Of a stretch of 64,000 nt of DNA, positions 1 through 10,594 are shown in pieces; the stretch's first letter is position 1; the number at the start of each line of letters is the position of its first letter. The notes under the pieces were generated by a model, which ran no database searches, had not been told where the DNA came from, and was given only the letters and a program-made list of their open reading frames with translations. Both the position numbers and the translations under genes were made by a program. The stretch is from Rana temporaria (taxonomy: Eukaryota > Chordata > Amphibia > Anura > Ranidae), in the NCBI RefSeq assembly GCF_905171775.1, contig NC_053494.1:164287101-164351100 (forward strand). Reading direction: 5' to 3'.

Positions 1-204
1 GATTTTAGTCAGGGGTATCCGAATAAAGGGGGCTGAATACAAATGCATGTCACACTTTTCAGATATTTATTTGTAAAAAAAATTGAAAACCTTTTATCAT
101 TTTTCTTTCCACTTCACAATTGTGTGCCACTTTGTGTTCCTGTTTTTGGTTGTAACATGACAAAATGTACAAAGTTTCAAGGGGTATGAATACCTTTTCA
201 AGGC

Positions 205-905
205 ACTGTAGATTCCTGCTGCCGCTGTCCCCCAGGCGGGTATGGCTGGTGGCTGCTATTGTCCCCCAAGCGGGTATGGCTGGTGGCTGCTGCTGTCCCC
301 CAGGCAGGTATGGCTGGGGACTGCTGCTGTTCCCCAGGCGTTTATGGCTGGTGGCTGCTGCTGTCCCTTAGGCGGGTATGGCTGGTGGCTGCTGCTGTCC
401 TCCAGGTGGGTACGGCTGGTGGCTGCTGCTGTCCCCCAGGCGGGTATGGCTGGTGGCTGCTGCTGTCCCCCAGGGGGGGTATTGCTGGCGGCTGATGCTG
501 TCCCCCAGGCGGGTATGGCTGGGGACTGCTGCTGTTCCATAGGTGGGTATGGCTGGCACTTGCTGCTGTCCCACAGGGTAAGTATGGCTGTCAAGTACTA
601 CTGCTGTCCCCCAGGGTGGGTATGGCTAGCAGGTAACGCTGGCTGTCCCCCTCAGTGGGTATGGCTGACAGGTACTGCTGCTGTCCCCCAGGGTGGGTAT
701 GGCTGGCAGGTACTGCTGTCTGTCCCCCAGGGTGGGTATGGCTGGCAGGTACTGCTGGCTGTCCCCTAGGGTGGGTATGGCTGGCAGGTACTGCTGGCTG
801 TCCCCCAGGGTGGGTATGGCTGGCAGGTACTGTTGGCTGTCCCCCAGGGTGGGTATGGCTGGCAGGTACTGCTGGTTGTCCCCCAGGGCAGGTATTGCTC
901 GCGGC
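205..905. repeat. Compound minisatellite, 34-bp then 39-bp units
   Basis: Tandem copies centred on GGGTATGGCTGG are spaced 34 bp apart from about 205 to 575, with GGCTGCTGCTGTCCCC as the other half of the unit. From about 600 to 905 the unit lengthens to 39 bp by gaining a CAGGTACTG segment. Several frames stay open in both directions because 39 is a multiple of three and the unit lacks stops in those frames. These reading frames have no start context or domain, so I do not call them genes. Confidence 0.93.
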
Positions 906-1579
906 TGCTGTCCCAGGAGGCGGAGTGCATTTGGTATCAATCCGCCTGTGACAGGAGCCAGCACTATACCAGGAGCATCGGCTCTGCTTTCTACTGCAAC
1001 TGCATGCTTCCTATACCACCGGCTCCATTCTTAACACTGATGCCATGGTATGGTGGGCTGGGAAGCTTCGATTTGGGCTTGCCGACCCTCCATCCTAGAG
1101 CAGGAGGTTGCACGCCACATCAGAGGGCGCCGCAGGCCAGCGGTTGGGCACCCCTGAGCTAGATGAACTGCAAGGCAACCAGGATGAGACAACAGTGTGG
1201 TCAGGAAAAGCTAGAATGCAATACTCGATTACTAGATTAGGGTGTCAAATCTTAGCGCGTAACTAAACACATTGACACCCAAGGAAGTTGCCATCTTAGC
1301 CTCTGCTTGATCTGCAGTTGCCATGGTGTTGCATGTGATCAGTTATGACACCAGCCATGTAATGGCTCAATGATATCATTGATAGCTCAAGCAACGGCAT
1401 GTCTTGAATGAAACTGTTTGGGAAACATTTTAATTAATGGGTTTAGTTACACTTTAACTGTTTTCTCAAAACAGTTACATTCAAGGCACTCGGCCTGTGG
1501 TGAATAACTGTCACAGTTGCCTGTGCTCTTAACCACACTGTCAAACCATCAAAAGACTGGGCTCATAACTGTTGTAACA
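906..1579. other. Unassigned intergenic/intronic DNA with a hAT fragment
   Basis: Positions about 1050-1160 resemble parts of the hAT MITE at 28225-28998 (a CCGACCCTC-ATCC-AGAGCA block and a GGTTGGGCACCCCTGAG end), so a shortened relative of that family lies here. The remaining sequence, including a CAAGGCACTCGGCC stretch near 1480, shows no gene or repeat that I can name. Confidence 0.5.
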
Positions 1580-1930
1580 GTGCCGATCCTGACCTCCCTG
1601 GAGCCCTAAGCAAAATGACATGGCACATTAAAAATGAGAAGCGGGGGGCGCTGATGACAGTGACCAGTGACATGTCACATTAAAAAAAGTTGAGAAGCGG
1701 GTGTAGGGGGTGTTCTGCTGTCGGAAATGACATCTTACATTAAATTGAGAAGCAGGGGGTGCTGACTTCTTACCTCTTCTCCCATGCAGCCAGCGAGTTG
1801 AGAAGCGGGGTGAGGGGGCGAAAATGACTTCTCACCAGGCGGGGCCTCTAGTAATTTGGGGGGCCCTTCGCAGCTTTGTGGAGCCCTAAGCGGCTTGCAT
1901 AGTGAGCCTATAGGGCGGATCGGCCCTGAC
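1580..1930. mobile_element. Short nonautonomous DNA element, hAT-like
   Basis: The left end CAGTGCCGATCCTGACC and right end GGGCGGATCGGCCCTG are imperfect inverted repeats, and GGAGCCCTAAGC occurs just inside both ends as a direct repeat. The interior carries degenerate tandem blocks (TGAGAAGCGGGG with GACATGTCACATTA). No transposase is present. I did not find a convincing 8-bp target duplication, so the hAT label is tentative. Confidence 0.5.
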
Positions 1931-2442
1931 CACCACAAGCAGCCTAATGCGTGCTTGTTGCCCAAAATAAGTACCTGCTCCTTTTTTTGGGCAATGAGCT
2001 TAGTGCAATTTTTAAACGTGCATTTTGCAACGATTGCTTTGCGACAATCGCAGCAGGTTTGCACCGCGTTTGGGCTGCCATTAAGAATAAAGGCACCCAA
2101 ACGTGCATTTTGTCCTGCAGATGTAGCAATTAGAGGGTTGAAACAAGCCATTTTCTACTGACAGGATTGCTTACAATGATCATCTTTTATTAATTTATGT
2201 AAAACCTTTATCTCAAAGGAAAAAAGCAGGCTAAAGGTGTCTGTTTTGCTCATTCAACCAGAGTGGAGGCACTCTGATACAGAAGATATGTTACTGGCCA
2301 GATCACTAGCTGAAAAAGGAGGGAAAAAGCCTAGAAAGAAAACAAATGCAGCCACCACAACTAATGATAGGTTAGCTGCAATATAATATATTTTTAAGTT
2401 TGAGTTCAATTCCGCTCTGAAAAGAAACTGCATTAGCTTGAG

Positions 2443-3331
2443 GGCTGGTTTACACCAGAACATGGTAGGGAAACCTACCTTCTGTGTGCGTTTCCTGCAC
2501 CATGTTTAAAACACACTGCGATCTGCTGCGGATTCCAATGCATTGTTTTCTCTGGGAGCGAGTCTAATGCCTTGTACACACGAGCAGAATTTCCGATGGA
2601 AAAAGTCTGACGGAAGTTTTTCATTGGATATTCCGTCCGTGTGTATGCCCCATCGGACTTTTTCCGTCGGAAATTAGATAGAGAACATGTTGAAAAAAAA
2701 TTCAATTGGAATTTCCGTTCGTTTGGATGCAATTCCGATGGACTAAAAACCATGCATGCTCAGAATCAAGTCGACGCATGCTCGGAAGCATTGAACTTTA
2801 TTTTTCTCGGCTCGTCGTAGTGTTGTACGTCACCGCGTTCTTGATGGTCCGAATTTGGTGTGACCGTGTGTATGGAAGACAGCTTGAGCGGAATTCCGTC
2901 GGAAAAACCTCCTGAGTTTATTCCAACTGGAAAACCGGTCGTGTGTACAGGGCATAACAGCTCAGCTGCCTGTTGTTCAGGGACAGAGAATCAGGGTCAT
3001 CAGGCTCAGGGAAGCACTCTGTGAAAGAGGCTTCTGGGCGCCATGTTGGAGTTCTGAGGCAGGAAGATCGGTATCAGGATCAAGAATGGGAGCATCGTGA
3101 GACACATCTGCTCACATGCCTGTTCCGGCCATGCCTCATGTTAATACATTGTTAACGGCACCCCAAATGTAGATTGCAAACATAGTACGCTTTTTCCTGC
3201 ACCATATCACATAGTCATGCAGTATCATGCGATTTGTTGCAGTGCATTTTAAAAATGAATGGGCTGCAAAATTGCACAATTGCAATCGAGCAGGAACGTG
3301 GACCGCGTTCAGGTGTGAACTGGCCCTTAGG
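2443..3331. mobile_element. Outer MITE split by a second MITE
   Basis: The left end GGGCTGGTTTACACCAGAAC and right end GTTCAGGTGTGAACTGGCCC are imperfect terminal inverted repeats. The TTTCCTGCACCAT motif occurs inside both arms. The element is interrupted at 2568-2954 by a Harbinger-type MITE. It has no coding capacity. The outer boundaries are by eye, and the length without the insert is about 500 bp. Confidence 0.55.
2568..2954. mobile_element. Harbinger-type MITE, TAA target duplication
   Basis: The termini TGCCTTGTACACACGAGC and GTCGTGTGTACAGGGCA are inverted repeats, flanked by TAA at 2565-2567 and 2955-2957. A 3-bp duplication is typical of PIF/Harbinger elements. The interior (AGCATGCGTCGACTTGATTC on the minus strand) is shared with the MITE at 17915-19115 in the opposite orientation. 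No reading frame of note. Confidence 0.8.
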
Positions 3332-4036
3332 TCATATATATAAGGGGCCTGAACAGAAGGGGTTACATTTTTGTCTGCCCAGTGATTCTGGAAAGTTGCT
3401 GGATTCTGTGTCCTAGGATTGGTACCTGTAGTAGAGTGAGCAGTGTGTCCTCTCATCCAATCCCAGAAGAGGAGCTGGATGGCGGGAACTCCTGAGGTAA
3501 CAGCTGTGTGAGGTAAGCTGAGTGAGTCAGTCTCCTCACATCTTCTTCTGTAAAAACACAATATGTGTGAGGACCTCCATTGCAATTGCTGTGGTGATGG
3601 CTGAGGGAGTTCCATGGGCCCTGGTTGGTGCTCTCGCAGGAGCTGAGGATGGGAATTTCATGCCTTGGTGTAAAATGTTGGATTTCTCTCAAAATATGAA
3701 GATGAACAATAAGAGCTAGGCTTCTCTTAGCAATATCCTAGCAATAAGACAGAATGCCATCTTTGGGGGTTTTTCAGTGAGGTTTCAGAAAGTATGTAAA
3801 TGGCCTACACCTATAGGAAGGGCATTTTTATAGTGGTTGTAAACCCTTACATATACCCAGTGAGGTGACTGGCCTCAAGTGATATACAGAAATAAAACAA
3901 ATCCTCCAAAATAAGCTGTATCAGTTTATCTGCAGTATTTTTTTCTCTACGTTTTTTCTCTTGGTGTCAGGAAAACTTGTCAGTAGTGATTCATGCTGAT
4001 AGCAGAGGAATGAGGCAGCAGACACAAATGACACAA
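3332..4036. other. Unassigned sequence upstream of exon A
   Basis: I see no exon, RNA gene or clear repeat here. Short open frames on both strands around 3450-3700 lack domains and splice context. Confidence 0.4.
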
Positions 4037-4316
4037 AAGCCCACATTCACATTGGTGCGATTTGATTTGACAAGCATATTTCAGGCAACGGCACGGTCCC
4101 AAACGGTGCAACGCCGTCTTGTGGTGCTGCTCTGATTTCCTAAAGTAATTTCTGCACTACTTTTGCCAAATTCGGGGGCGATTTCAATAGACATCTGTGC
4201 ATGAACCCACACGGATGTCTTTCAAATTGGCCCCAAAGTCGCACTGAAATGGGTTTTTTGAAAGTTCAGCTAAACTCGCACAATTTGAAACCTGCATTCT
4301 GTGTGAATGAGGGCTT
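4037..4316. mobile_element. MITE with 16-bp imperfect inverted ends
   Basis: The left end AAGCCCACATTCACATTGG and the right end CTGTGTGAATGAGGGCTT are imperfect inverted repeats. The interior is noncoding. The superfamily is unresolved. The sequence from 4317 to exon A shows nothing I can name. Confidence 0.55.
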
Positions 4317-4698
4317 AGTGTAAGACAAGTACACCTTATAGAGGGCTATGCTTTGTTCATATGTCATGTCTAATGTTAACGACGACTTTAACTTTGGGTA
4401 AAGCTAAACTATGGTAGCTATTTAGGTGCACGGCTTCTCTACAAATGCACTTGGGAACATAGGAGTGATGTAGGAAAAGACACAATCATGTGACAAGTGG
4501 CTACAGTCCTATCTGGAAGCAGTAAAACTATTTCTGATTGCAGTAGGTTGTTTTTTTAATGTTTCAGATAAAAGTAATCTTTTACATTTAGCACAGTTTC
4601 AATGTCTCCTTAATACCTAACCACTGATTGACTGCATTGGGGTAGCTCTTTAATAATCTGTCCTTGATTTTCTTTCAAATTATGTTGCCCCCACACAG

Positions 4699-4842
4699 TT
4701 ATCTGTGACATGGAGAAGTAAGCTGTTCTGTTTGCTGAAGAAAAGGCCCAAGAAAATATCCCAAACTGACTTTAATTCTGATATTGTCATGTGTGAAGTT
4801 TCTCCCTTAGTCCTGGAGCAGGTGTCTGTTCTCATTACTGAG
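4699..4842 (+). CDS. Dynein heavy chain tail exon A
   Basis: This 48-codon exon starts after the acceptor ccccacacag and ends at the donor GAG|gtaagc, phase 0 at both ends. The peptide runs from LSVTWRSKLFCLLKK to EQVSVLITE. Its last residues flow directly into the next exon as ITE-VLLTILSNS, which fits the helix before the conserved WP motif in DNAH9/11/17 tails. The earlier lysine-rich half is less conserved and I could not verify it by eye, so the 5' edge is the least certain of the eight exons. It is the first recognisable exon; no start codon or 5' exon was found upstream in the window. Confidence 0.75.
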
Positions 4843-4894
4843 GTAAGCTTTAGTCTGTGTGAAGAACCATGGAGCGGTCAGCAAATTCATAGTA

Positions 4895-5378
4895 CCCTGT
4901 TTCCCCAAAAATAAGACCTACCCTGAAAATAAGACCTAGCGTTATTTTCCAGGAGGGCCGCAATATAAGCCCTACCCTGAAAATAAGCCCTAGTTAAAAA
5001 TGCTTGTAAAATCCTATAATCGACTCTATTACAGTAGTATATAATGTACAATGTGTGTGGTTCTGTAATATAATTGCGGGGGAAGAGAGCTCCGGCGGGT
5101 AACAGAAGCACAGATCGGCTCTATACCAAAGGTATTTGGCACAATTATATTACAGAAACACACACATTGTACATTATATAATACTGTAATAGAGTGGATT
5201 ATAGAATTTTACAAGCATTTTAACTCAGTTCACATTGGGGATTCCTGACAGGCAGGGAGGGAGAGGGGGAGAGAAGACATCAAATTACATAGTAAGACCT
5301 ACCCCGAAAATAAGCCCTACTGTGTCTTTTGTTGGCATAATTAATATAAGACCCGGGCTTATTTTCGGGGAAACACGG
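4895..5378. mobile_element. TA-flanked MITE (CCCTGTTTCCCC termini)
   Basis: The left terminus CCCTGTTTCCCCAAAAATAA and right terminus TTATTTTCGGGGAAACACGG are inverted repeats with TA on both sides (4893-4894, 5379-5380), as expected for Tc1/mariner-type mobility. An ACCCTGAAAATAAG motif is repeated in the left arm and as ACCCCGAAAATAAG in the right arm, and a second internal palindrome is built on TATAATGTACAATGTGTGTG. No transposase. Confidence 0.75.
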
Positions 5379-5475
5379 TAGATAGTCATAGTAGCTGGTT
5401 TTAATTCAGACTTGACGGAAGAGCTTTTGAAACATATTCTATACATATGGGGATTGCCATTGCTGATCCTGACAG

Positions 5476-5552
5476 ACACACACATGCACACAGACACACA
5501 CACATGCACAACGACACACACATGCACACACACACAGACACAGACAAACACA

Positions 5553-5602
<50 letters not shown>

Positions 5603-5735
5603 CACAGACAAGCACACACAAACACACATAGAAAACCTCCATATACACTACCTCAATTTAATCAACCAGTTAATCTGGTTGAAAAAAGACACAATTCCAC
5701 CCAGTTCAACCAACACACACACACAGTCACACACA
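5476..5735. repeat. CA/GT microsatellite
   Basis: An impure (CA)n tract runs from 5476 to about 5632, with a purer run at 5551-5594 and a second short tract at 5713-5735. It abuts the 3' tail of a minus-strand CR1 fragment. The His/Thr-rich and Cys/Val-rich reading frames over it are repeat artefacts. Confidence 0.95.
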
Positions 5736-6890
5736 CATATATAAAACCTCCATATACACCACCTTATACCAACAATTGAGCCAGAGGAAGGCAAAAAAAA
5801 GAACCCCAAGAAAGCATGATGCAATTTGCTCCAGCAATGTAAAAAAATCCTTCCTGATGCCCCAAGCTTATTCCTTGGATCAACTTTACCTATAAATGTT
5901 AGTATGTTGTTATGTTATGTGCATGGGCGTCCGCTCCATAGGGCAAGGGAGGGCGCTTGCCCCCCCTAGAAACCAGTGCCATGATCCTCTGGGAGAAAAA
6001 CAGCAGGCAGGAAGCAAGGCGGCGGCATGGCAAATCCAATTAGAGCCGCTCTCTCTCTTCTAGCTCCAGCCGACAGAAAGGGGGATGGGGCGATCAGGGG
6101 AGATATACAGTACAGCCAGCCTGCGGCTCTCCTCTCCCTGTCACAGCTCCGCTGCCGAGTTCTCTGGTAAATAGAGCAGCTGCGCTGTGACAGGGAGAGG
6201 AGAGCCGCGGGCTGGCTGTACTGTATATCTCCCCTGATCGCCCCCCTCCCCCACTTTTTCAGCTGGAGCTAGAAGAGAGAGAGAGCGGCTCTAATTGGAT
6301 TCGCCGTACAGCCGCCTTGCTTCCTGCTTTCCTCGCCACGATTGGCCACAGCAGAGGGCCAATCAGAAGATTCTGGGGACTGGGGGCATCATGGGAAATG
6401 TAGTCCCTTAAGAGTGGCGGCCCCAGCTTATCCACAGACACCATGCTAAAGCCCCCAGCATGCAAGCACTCTGCTGGGGGGGGGGGGGGGGTTACAAGAG
6501 GAGAAAAGAGAATACTGTGCTCATGCTGGGGGAAGCCAGAGAGAGAGCCACGCTGTACCCGCACCAACCAGAGAGCCACGCTGTACCCGCACCAACCAGA
6601 GAGCCACGCTGTACCTGCACCAATGACTAAGCCCCTCCCCTTCATGACATTGTCAAAAAGGGACCGAGCATGGATGACCTTACAATGATGCCCCCCCCCC
6701 TGAAAAAAGTTCAGCGGACGCCCATGGTTATGTGCATTTAGGAAAAAACCCTGGCCTTTTTTAAAACAATCTATCAAGCTGTCCAGAACCAGTTCTTGAG
6801 GGAGTCTATTCCAAATTTGGCGATTAAGCAATTTAGTGTGCCTCAAGCAACCCATTATTATATCATATTTTTTTTTAATGCTGCATGCAA
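5636..6890 (-). mobile_element. CR1-type LINE 3' fragment, minus strand, split by a hAT MITE
   Basis: On the minus strand the segment around 5680-5700 reads GGTTGAACTGGGTGGAATTG followed by TTTTTTCAACC, the same tail block as in the plus-strand CR1 at about 15535-15580. The fragment resumes after the hAT insertion with the segment containing CTTGAGGGAGTCTATTCC, which recurs in the other minus-strand CR1 copy near 32080. It keeps little or no protein-coding content. Confidence 0.7.
5932..6726. mobile_element. hAT-type MITE with 8-bp target duplication GTTATGTG
   Basis: CATGGGCGTCCGC at the left and GCGGACGCCCATG at the right are perfect inverted ends, flanked by exact GTTATGTG duplications at 5924-5931 and 6727-6734. 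The interior holds a long palindrome (about 6030-6315) in which CTCCCTGTCACAGC and GGCTGTACTGTATATCTCCC recur inverted. A 30-bp tandem (AACCAGAGAGCCACGCTGTA) lies near 6550-6620. No transposase is encoded. Confidence 0.9.
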
Positions 6891-6936
6891 TTTTCAAACA
6901 AATGCCTTACTGATTTAGCCACATTGCCTCTACCAG

Positions 6937-7115
6937 GTGCTGCTTACAATTCTTTCAAATTCACTGATCTATAAGGATTGGCCAAAGGACTATTTACAAG
7001 ACATACGGGGCCATGTTGAGAAGCTGAAGAGTAAAATACTGAACTTGCAAGGTCTCATTTCAGGAAGAACATTCTTAACGTTGCCTGCCTTTCCAGAAAA
7101 TGAGGGAATAAATAT
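6937..7115 (+). CDS. Dynein heavy chain tail exon B
   Basis: The exon follows the acceptor cctctaccag and ends at the donor AT|gtgagt, entering in phase 0 and leaving in phase 2. It encodes VLLTILSNSLIYKDWPKDYL, then a charged helix and the block GLISGRTFLTLPAFPENEG. The WP pair, the G-(Q/L)-I-(K/S)-G-(K/R)-T motif and the LPLP-like turn are family hallmarks of the N-terminal tail. The intron that follows is 15.4 kb and made almost wholly of nested repeats. Confidence 0.88.
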
Positions 7116-7779
7116 GTGAGTTACAGGAATTTCTGATTTTCGTTGCTTTGTATACTGTATGTGTCTACAATAGTCTGTTTTTTTTTTCTACTATTCTGTG
7201 CTCCAGGATTGCGCTGCTGCCAAGTAATAATGGTGCATGATACTGAGGACAGTAAAGTACATAATAAAGACAACGTTTCTAGAGTAGCCTGACACCTTAC
7301 TTAGAGCTTCATTTATGAAAGGGTCAAAGAAAAATTATCTCAGTCTATGCTGCACCACAGCAAGATTTTTATTTTTAGTATGCTATCATCTTTCCATTCT
7401 ATGGTTTGTAAAAAACGCTAATACCATGCCAAGGGACATGCTGTAGCCCTAGTCAGGCCACTTTAGCATTCCCGTCTATAGATTTCATGGTTATCTACCA
7501 GCTGGAACTACAACAAAGGCAACAAGCCGAACTTCAGTTTCTTTTGTAGATGTAGTAATTGTGTCATAGATCTGCCTGGATTTCATTCTGTCACCTCTGT
7601 TTCTATCTCCTGTCCTTTTTTTTTTTTCATTTTACTACAAAGACGTCTCTGGTTGTTTGTTCTTCATGCAGAGTGGCCACCTGGCTGGTACAAATAGGAC
7701 TTGTTGGTAATTTCATTAACAGGAAAGAGATCATAAGGCCAGTATTATTCCTAGAAGGATGGCAACCTTATTTATATTT
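7116..7779. other. Start of intron 2, no element recognised
   Basis: The AT-rich sequence between exon B and the first MITE has no exon-like frame or clear inverted repeat. A short frame at 7559-7786 is uninformative. Confidence 0.4.
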
Positions 7780-7782
7780 AAA

Positions 7783-8286
7783 ATGATCGTGTGTGGGCTT
7801 CACATCATTTTTCGGGTTCTGAAAAACGACAAAAAAAATTCGAACATGCTGCATTTTTTAACAAAGTTTTAAACAATGTCGTTTTTCGGGTTGTAAAAAA
7901 TGATCGTGTGTGGGCTAAAATGACGTGAAAAACCCGCGCATGCTCAGAAGCAAGTTATGAGACGGGAGCGCTCATTCTGGTAAAACTACCGTTTGTAATG
8001 GAGTAAGCACATTCATCACGCTGTAACAGACAGAAAAGCGCGAATCGTCTTTTACTAACATGAAATCAGCTAAAGCAGCCCCAAGGGTGGCGTAATCCGA
8101 ATGGAACTTCCCCTTTATAGTGCTGTCGTACGTGTTGTACGTCACCACGCTTTGCTAGAGCATTTTTTTTAAACTATCGTGTGTGGGCAACATCGTTTTA
8201 ATGATAAAGTTGGAAAAAACAACGTTTTTTCTACATGCCGAAAAACTTATTTTTTTTCATGCCGAAAATCGATTGTGTGTACCCCT
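7783..8286 (-). mobile_element. Harbinger-related MITE A
   Basis: The ends resemble GATCGTGTGTGGGC and GATTGTGTGTACCCC, with internal copies of the same motif. On the minus strand the centre contains CACTATAAAGGGGAAGTTCC, and further on GATTCGCGCTTTTC and CAGCGTGATGAATG, in the same order as in MITE C (58805-59409) and in the 5' region of the Harbinger element at 61 kb. It abuts the 5' side of the L1-like LINE. Confidence 0.72.
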
Positions 8287-8332
8287 GATCTCTTTGGGGT
8301 AGCTCTGGATTCCTATTTACCGTTCTCTCCGG

Positions 8333-9121
8333 GTGTCTTGGGCCCTCACAATCCGTCTTCTCAAGTATCCACGGGGGCAGGATGGCGCGAAGGGCGGGAC
8401 TGGGCCCACGCTGTCGGAAGTGCTACATACAATCAAGGTAAGCCACAATGATTTAATGGTGGCTGAAATAAAAACTGACTTTGCAATTATGAGGCAAGAT
8501 GTGCAAAAACTACGGTGTCGGGTCACTAAAACTGAACGCTGCATTAGCGATCTTGAGGACACTGTTAACCCCTTACTGCCTAAAATCAATTTATATGGCG
8601 GGAAGATTGCTACCCTGGAGAACCGTCGCTACAGAAATAACTTGCGGTTGGTAGGTCTCCCTGAACAGGTGGAGGGGTCAGACCCTGTGGCTTTCATGGA
8701 AAGCTGGCTAGAGCAGGAGTTCGTCCGTAATCAATTATCTACATGTTTTGTGATCGAGTGGGCTCACAGGGTCCCAGGCCGGCCCCTCTCAGAAGAAAAT
8801 CCTCTCATACAATGGTGAGCCGCCTGCTGAATAACAGGGACGGAGACTCCATTCTTTGTTGCTGCTCGTTTGAAAGGGAGCCTTAAGATCAACAACGCTG
8901 TGGTCTTGCTTTTCCTGGGTTATTTAGTGACTATTCGTAACCAAAGAGCCCAATATCAGAAAATCAAACAGAAGCTGCGGGAGCAATCCATTCAATATCT
9001 CATGTTGTTTCCGGCCACTCTCCGGGTTGTCCATCAAGGCAAGACTCATTTCTTCCAGTCTCCTAAGAGCACCCTGGCATGGTGGGAATCGCTGCCACGG
9101 CTTCCCCAGGCACCTGCTTGA
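8333..9121 (+). pseudogene. L1-type ORF1 protein remnant
   Basis: An open frame (8333-8818) shows a predicted coiled-coil heptad region (DVQKLRCRVTKTERCISDLE), then the L1 ORF1p RNA-binding motif ENRRYRNNLRLVGLPEQVEG. After a frame change near 8815-8870 a second frame continues with LREQSIQYLMLFPATLRVVH and GKTHFFQSP, the C-terminal domain. In the family this protein is a trimeric RNA chaperone that coats LINE RNA. The frameshift makes it nonfunctional. Confidence 0.8.
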
Positions 9122-9310
9122 GGGGTGTTAACATTTACCCTACAGTTTTTTATTACCCTTTTTCATCTGTGAGCTGTGGGACCTACAGCCTTTCTTTAAA
9201 TGTGTGGTCTGGTCGACGAATATATCTCTCCTGCAGGAGAGTCCAAGACCATCTTATACTGAGTTGGCACAAGCTGCCATGGGGGATGAAATGTTAAATC
9301 CTCCCTTTTG

Positions 9311-9710
9311 TGGACCGTTTTTCATGACGAGAAAAATGCAATTTTTTAAATTGGTCGTGAAAAACGATCGTGTGGACGCTCCAGAGCAAAAAATGTAGGA
9401 CCTGCTCTATTTTTTCTCGTTGTTTCTCGCCGTGAAAAACAGTCGTGTGTACGCTTTAACGAGGGGGAAAAATGTGCATGCTCAGAAGCAAGTTATGAGA
9501 CGGTGAAATTAGCATAAGCAGCCCAAAAGGGTGGCGCCATTCTAATGGAACTTCCCCTTTATAGTGCCGTCGTACGTGTTGTACGTCACCGCGCTTTACT
9601 CGAGCATTTTTTTTCACGATCGTGTGTATGTAAGGCAGGCTTGAGAGGAATCACGTTGAGAAAAACATTGTTTTTTTCATGACATGAATAATGGTCGTGT
9701 GTACGCGACA
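9311..9710 (-). mobile_element. Harbinger-related MITE B, truncated
   Basis: In reverse orientation it matches MITE C: TTTTTCATGACGAGAAAAAT near the left, AACTTCCCCTTTATAGTGCC in the middle, and GGTCGTGTGTACGCGACA at the right end, followed by TTA. The left terminus has decayed (TTTGTGGACCG). It separates L1 ORF1 from the region before ORF2. Confidence 0.75.
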
Positions 9711-9977
9711 TTACAGTTCTTTCTTTGTTATATAGGTAATGGCCATGGGTCCTATTCATGGTACAAGTTTTGGGTTTAGGCCCGCTCTATTTTTTAAGCG
9801 TTGGGCAGGGTTGTACATTCTGGTAGCCTTTTTCCTCCTGTACATAGTTTTTTTGCTGTATGTATGGAGTAAAAAATGTGCACTAGAGCATCCCACATAT
9901 AACACTGTGGCCGTGACCGGATTCTGGGGGGTATTCCTTTTCCCTTTCCCTGCTCTCTTGATAACCCTAATCCTACT

Positions 9978-10594
9978 ATGGCCGAATTAATTCTTTGCTC
10001 CTGGAATGTCCAGAGTTTAAACTCAAAGTTCAAGAGAGCATTGATTTTTGAGCGGATCAAACATATTAACCCACATATCCTATGTTTACAAGAAACTCAC
10101 CTGATAGGTTCCAAAGTCATAGCATTAAAAAAAACAGTGGCTCTCCCATAACTACAACGCCACATACTCTAACTATGCACGAGGTGGTGGCAATTTTGGG
10201 CCGTAAAGGATTGTCCTTCTCCTGTCGCCAGGTGCTTATGACTCCCAAGGGCCAATTTCTCATCTTACATGTCACTATACACAGGGTTCCTATCTTGCTG
10301 GTAACGGTCTACATCCCTCCTCCTGAGTACAAAGCTCTCTTCCCTGCCATTATGCCCTACACACATTGTGGGGGACTTACTCAGTACTACAATCATCTTT
10401 GGATAGGTTAAAGCCCTTGGTGTCTGAATCTAAATTGTTCCTCAGGTGGTGTGATATGTAGAGCTATGGCACTGGAAATTTACTGCTGTTCAAGCCTTTT
10501 CATGCCAATCTAAATCGTATTGTACTCTTTCCAGGTTGGATTATGCACTGGCCACTAAGGACTTCCTTCCATTCGTTCAGTCTATTGCCTACAG
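9978..10594 (+). pseudogene. L1-type ORF2, AP endonuclease domain start
   Basis: Beginning at an ATG, the frame reads MAELILCSWNVQSLNSKFKR and then ILCLQETHLIG. The (S/N)WN(V/I)xxL opening and the LQETH motif with its catalytic glutamate are hallmarks of the AP-type endonuclease that nicks the target in L1-clade LINEs. Frameshifts follow. Further pieces read VTVYIPPP and, just before the hAT insertion, a SRLDYALATKDFLPF block corresponding to the family's RLDY motif. Confidence 0.82.

Noticed and set aside
242..964. Gly/Trp/Leu-rich and Gln/Pro-rich frames at the window start
   Set aside because: Repeat artefacts of the 34/39-bp minisatellite.
5285..5779. Cys/Val-rich and His/Thr-rich frames
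   Set aside because: Translation of the CA/GT microsatellite.
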